A stretch of DNA of 64,000 bases, taken from positions 5,208,001 through 5,272,000 of the forward strand of contig NZ_CP109055.1 in assembly GCF_035975855.1 (NCBI RefSeq), given 5' to 3'. A model generated the notes under the pieces. That model did not search any database, was not told the origin of the DNA, and saw nothing but the letters and a program-made list of their open reading frames with translations. The stretch is from Streptomyces sp. NBC_01304. GTDB taxonomy: Bacteria; Actinomycetota; Actinomycetes; Streptomycetales; Streptomycetaceae. The position numbers were made by a program, and so were the translations under genes. Of this stretch, positions 61,008 to 64,000 are shown piece by piece; within the stretch, counting starts at the first letter, position 1, and each line of letters opens with the position of its first letter.

Positions 61008-61498
61008 TACGCGACCGCCTGGACGAGAGCCTTGCGCGCGGCTCTGACATCGGTCTCGTGCCACACCTTGAAGAACCGGCGCAGGACGGCGGCTCGGACG
61101 GCGGGTGCCGACTTCGGGAGCGCGAGCTCTGCCCATACGTGCTTCCCGCGGTCGGCGGGTTCCCAGCCTGATCGTGCGGCGAGGACATCGACCAGCGCCA
61201 GGCCGCGCCCGCTCTCATCCTCAAGCTCGATATAACTCGCCTGCGGAGGCACCCGATTGGCGTCGAGGACGTCGATTACCAAGCTGCCTGGGCGGTGGTA
61301 CAGGGTGACCGTGATGGGCCCTTCCCCGTGGACCACCGCGTTGGTGATGAGCTCGGAGGCGACCAGACGGACGCCGTCGGATGCCTCGTCGTCGAGAGGG
61401 ACACCCCACGCACGCACCTGGTCAATGACCTTGCGCCGCGCGGCAGATACCTCTCCGCGCGTACCCGCAAGAACGAAACGAGTGACGAGTGTGGGCAT
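61007..61498 (-). CDS. ATP-binding protein, anti-sigma/RsbW-like
   Basis: 163 residues with an HATPase_c_2 fold: N-box region LVASELITNAVVHGEGPITV, G1-like VIDVLDANRVPP and G2-like ESGRGLALVDVLAARSG. Proteins like this pair with XRE regulators (whiJ/abaA-type modules). ATG 61498 has a strong GGAGG 8 nt upstream. It heads the minus-strand operon that runs through the Cys-rich and peptide genes. Confidence 0.9.
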   Translation of the reverse strand: MPTLVTRFVLAGTRGEVSAARRKVIDQVRAWGVPLDDEASDGVRLVASELITNAVVHGEGPITVTLYHRPGSLVIDVLDANRVPPQASYIELEDESGRGLALVDVLAARSGWEPADRGKHVWAELALPKSAPAVRAAVLRRFFKVWHETDVRAARKALVQAVA

Positions 61499-61750
61499 GA
61501 CGGACGCCTCCAAAGACCTGGAGAGCGGCTCCATCCCCGAGGGAGGACAGAGGGACGGAGCCGCCGAACTGGGGAGCCGGCCCGAGAAGTCCAGTGCGTG
61601 TGCTCTTGAGCGGCTGATACTCAGTCAACGGCCGTGGTGCGCAAGCCCGGAACGTTTCTGGGGGGTTCCTCTTGGGGACGCCCCTCCATACGCGTACACG
61701 CCAAGTAGCCGCCGAACTACGGCACGGCGGGATGACACAGGAGCGATGAC

Positions 61751-63094
61751 GTGCCTGGTGAGCCGTTAGCAGTCCACCCACTGACCTTCGTCCGCCAGTC
61801 GCGCGGCTGGGGAAAAGCCGAGCTCGCCAGGCTCATGCAGGCGCGTGGCAAGGAAATGGGCCTCCCGCTGGCGACCAACCGCACCACCATGTGGAAGTGG
61901 GAGCAGGGCCAGGAGCCGGACGCCGACGCGCAACGTGTCCTCGCCGATCTGCTGCGCATCCCGTACGAACACGCTCAGGCCGAGGGATGGCCTCGATGGC
62001 TCCCGGTCTGGGAGGTCACCGGGCTCACCGCCCCCTGGACGGAGGCCGGTACCGTCGAGGCTCTGGCTGATCTGGTGGGGAGTGGCCGCATGGACCGTCG
62101 GGGGTTTCTCACCATCACCGGCGTCGCCCTGACGGGGTTGGCAGCGAGCTGGGCAGAGGCGCCCTCCGCCTTCGCATCCGCCCTCAACGGAGATCGCGTC
62201 ACCGACACGATGGTCTCGACGATCGAGCAGCGCATCAGCACCCTCCGCACCCTCGATGACCAACTCGGCGGCGCCCGGCTCCTGGAGCAGGCACGCGGTG
62301 ACCTTGCTCTGATCAGCGGCCTGCTGAGTGCCGGCCGCTACACGGACAAGATCCGTATCCGCCTCTACGCGCTCGCGGCCCGCGTATCGCATCTGACCGG
62401 CTGGATGGCTTACGACGCAGGGCTGCGGTCCGCAGGGCAGCGGTACTACATCGGGGCCATGCGCTCCGCCCGTACCGCGGGGGACGACGCCTTCGGCGCG
62501 TTCGTCCTTGCAGAGATGGGCGTCCACGTCTCCGAAGCCGGACGGACCGCCGAGCGAGTCGACCTCATCTCGACCGCCCTCGCCAATGCCCCTCGCACGC
62601 TGTCGCCCCTCACCCAGTCCTTCCTCTACCTACACAAAGCCGAAGCACACTCCCGCGACGGAGATCACCAAAGGGCCGGTACGGCGCTCAACCGTGCCAC
62701 TTCCCTCTGGGAGCGCCACACCGTGGAGGAGAACCCGGACTGGCTCGGCTGGTTCGGCGAAGCACAGCTGAAGTCGACCGAGGGTAAAGTGCTGCTGCGT
62801 GCTGGCCAGTTGGAACGCGCGACGAGCTCACTGGAGACCTCCGTCGAGCAGGCCACACCCCGTGACAAGGCCGTACGGTCCAGCCGCCTGGCCGAAGCCC
62901 GGCTCGCCGGCCACGACCTGGACGGAGCCCTCGACGCCGCCAACTACGGCGCCGCGCTCCTCGAAGACAAGGTCAGCTCCGTACGGGCACTGGACCGGCT
63001 CAAGGAGTTCTCGGAACAGCTCACACCGCACAAGTCCGTTCCGTCCGTCCGCGAATTCCGCGAGCGCCTTCACGCAGTGCCCGACGCAGCCTGA
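61751..63094 (+). CDS. XRE-family regulator with TPR-like repeats
   Basis: 447 residues. An N-terminal helix-turn-helix (GKAELARLMQARGKEMGL ... TTMWKWEQGQEP) is followed by a segment resembling a Tat-like motif (DRRGFLTITGVALTGLAASW, probably not a signal) and helical TPR-like repeats to the C-terminus. This is the common Streptomyces tetratricopeptide regulator; its ligand is unknown. It diverges from the ATP-binding protein gene (252-bp shared control region). The start is GTG 61751 with CAGGAG upstream. Confidence 0.92.
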   Translation: MPGEPLAVHPLTFVRQSRGWGKAELARLMQARGKEMGLPLATNRTTMWKWEQGQEPDADAQRVLADLLRIPYEHAQAEGWPRWLPVWEVTGLTAPWTEAGTVEALADLVGSGRMDRRGFLTITGVALTGLAASWAEAPSAFASALNGDRVTDTMVSTIEQRISTLRTLDDQLGGARLLEQARGDLALISGLLSAGRYTDKIRIRLYALAARVSHLTGWMAYDAGLRSAGQRYYIGAMRSARTAGDDAFGAFVLAEMGVHVSEAGRTAERVDLISTALANAPRTLSPLTQSFLYLHKAEAHSRDGDHQRAGTALNRATSLWERHTVEENPDWLGWFGEAQLKSTEGKVLLRAGQLERATSSLETSVEQATPRDKAVRSSRLAEARLAGHDLDGALDAANYGAALLEDKVSSVRALDRLKEFSEQLTPHKSVPSVREFRERLHAVPDAA

Positions 63095-63163
63095 TCAGCA
63101 CAAGGCCGCCCGCTCCAAGAGAGCCCTCTCGGACCAAGTTGCTGAAGTGCCAGGATGGGCCGC

Positions 63164-64000
63164 ATGACGACGATCAACGGTGAGGTCGCAGCCGGGTTCG
63201 AGCCAGTGCGCGAGGCGTTCGCGGCGAACTTCGATCAGCAGGGGGACATCGGCGCCGCAGTGTGCGTCTACCAGAACGGCCGGCCGGTAGTGGACCTGTG
63301 GGGTGGGATAGCCGACCCCGACACCGGGCAGCCGTGGACACGCGACACGTTGCAACTGGTCTACTCGGCGACCAAGGGGGTCACCGCTACTGCGGTGCAT
63401 CTGCTGGCCCAGCGAGGCGCACTGGACTTGGACGCGCCGGTGGCCAAGTACTGGCCGGAGTTCGCCGCGAACGGCAAGGCAGACATCCCTGTGCGCTGGC
63501 TGCTGTCCCACCAAGCCGGCCTGGTCGCGCTGGACGAACCCGTGCCCCTGGCCGATGCGCTGGCCTGGCACCCGATGGCAGCGGCACTGGCAGCTCAACG
63601 TCCCCAGTGGACACCGGGCACCGCCCACGGCTATCACGGCCGGACCTTCGGCTGGCTGGTCGGCGAGGTGATCCGCCGGGTCTCTGGCCGCACGCCGGGC
63701 CGCTATGTCACAGCCGAGATCGTCGCCCCCTTGGGGTTGGACTTCTTCATCGGGCTGCCTGCAAGCGAGCGCGAACGCGTCAGCCGCATGTCCTACCGGC
63801 AGCCCGAGGTCGACCTCACCACCGTTCCCGAGGCGGAGGTTCCCGAGGAACTCCGCGAACAGGTCGTTGCCTGGCGCGACCCGAACTCCTTCAGCAACAG
63901 GGCATTCCAGGTCACCGACCCGGCCAACATCGACTTCAACTCCCCCGAGGTACAAGCCGCGGAACTCCCGGCCTCCAACGGCATCGGTACCGCACACAGC
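63164..64000 (+). CDS. Serine hydrolase of the beta-lactamase/esterase family, partial
   Basis: 279 codons visible, running off the right edge. The class C-type SxxK is SATKG (residue ~70), and YxN-like Tyr is in HGYHGRT. Such EstB-like enzymes are esterases or peptidases rather than resistance enzymes. ATG 63164 has CAGGAT 8-9 nt upstream, usable as a ribosome binding site or a -10-like box. Confidence 0.85.
   Translation, partial: MTTINGEVAAGFEPVREAFAANFDQQGDIGAAVCVYQNGRPVVDLWGGIADPDTGQPWTRDTLQLVYSATKGVTATAVHLLAQRGALDLDAPVAKYWPEFAANGKADIPVRWLLSHQAGLVALDEPVPLADALAWHPMAAALAAQRPQWTPGTAHGYHGRTFGWLVGEVIRRVSGRTPGRYVTAEIVAPLGLDFFIGLPASERERVSRMSYRQPEVDLTTVPEAEVPEELREQVVAWRDPNSFSNRAFQVTDPANIDFNSPEVQAAELPASNGIGTAHS

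Noticed and set aside
61751..63094. Tat-exported protein, from the internal Arg-Arg-Gly-Phe-Leu motif
   Set aside because: The motif lies after a DNA-binding domain and is typical of this regulator family, so not a signal peptide.
1..64000. CRISPR arrays and rRNA genes
   Set aside because: No regularly spaced repeats of CRISPR type and no rRNA-like sequence were seen.

Overview
The window is a high-G+C actinobacterial chromosome segment, almost certainly Streptomyces. The evidence is G/C-dominated third codon positions, frequent GTG/TTG starts, BldG and WblA sequences, a Crp of the Streptomyces type, an actinobacterial Flp/Tad pilus locus beside a DECH helicase, and a gene order I recognise from the S. 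coelicolor SCO354x-SCO358x neighbourhood (recalled, not searched).

Core chromosome (1 to ~44.9 kb). A Ser/Thr kinase runs off the left edge. It is followed by a methyltransferase, a small lipoprotein, the proton pyrophosphatase hppA, an anti-sigma-type ATPase and the anti-anti-sigma factor bldG. A divergent helicase follows, then a minus-strand Tad pilus operon (septum-site-like ATPase, CpaF ATPase, two TadB/C-like proteins, DUF4244 pilin-like peptide, two TadE-like proteins). Upstream of that operon lies a textbook 6C small RNA. Next come a HAD phosphatase, a degenerate Fic-like protein, a MinD/CooC-like ATPase, a deacetylase-like lipoprotein, a SulP-STAS-carbonic anhydrase fusion, acs, nhaA, a holin-like protein and an epoxide-hydrolase-like enzyme. 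These are followed by a MarP-like protease, a CoA-pyrophosphatase-type NUDIX, nth, crp, an MBL hydrolase, a second NUDIX, RidA, DUF4177, a pair of ArsA/Get3-like ATPases, wblA, a bifunctional penicillin-binding protein, a YqeY protein, a phosphoesterase and a Pr6Pr membrane protein, ending at tRNA-Pro(CGG).

Accessory region (~45 to 64 kb). After the tRNA the content changes. There is a broken lectin-like fragment, an ECF41-type sigma module (AhpD-like, DoxX-like, sigma factor with C-terminal extension) and an AIPR-like putative phage-defence gene. An integrative mobilizable element backbone follows: a tyrosine integrase with an embedded LacI-type helix-turn-helix, an excisionase-like protein, a control region, a replication-protein-O-like protein, a DnaC-like ATPase, a membrane protein, MobC and a relaxase. 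No FtsK/TraB translocase is visible, so the element looks mobilizable rather than self-transmissible.

Right of the relaxase is a small peptide-centred cassette: a 55-residue peptide with a strong ribosome binding site, an intercistronic hairpin, a JmjC/cupin oxygenase and an aldo/keto reductase translated from inside the oxygenase gene. It is flanked by an APH-like phosphotransferase and by a Streptomyces-style regulatory trio (ATP-binding anti-sigma-like protein, Cys-rich protein, XRE/TPR regulator). I regard it as a candidate RiPP-like pathway and the most novel content. A partial beta-lactamase-family serine hydrolase runs off the right edge.

Other recurring signals are leaderless starts (a TANNNT box 6-7 nt before the start codon at nine genes), a long inverted repeat between bldG and its partner gene whose mismatches are mostly G.U compatible on the plus strand, and several perfect palindromes.
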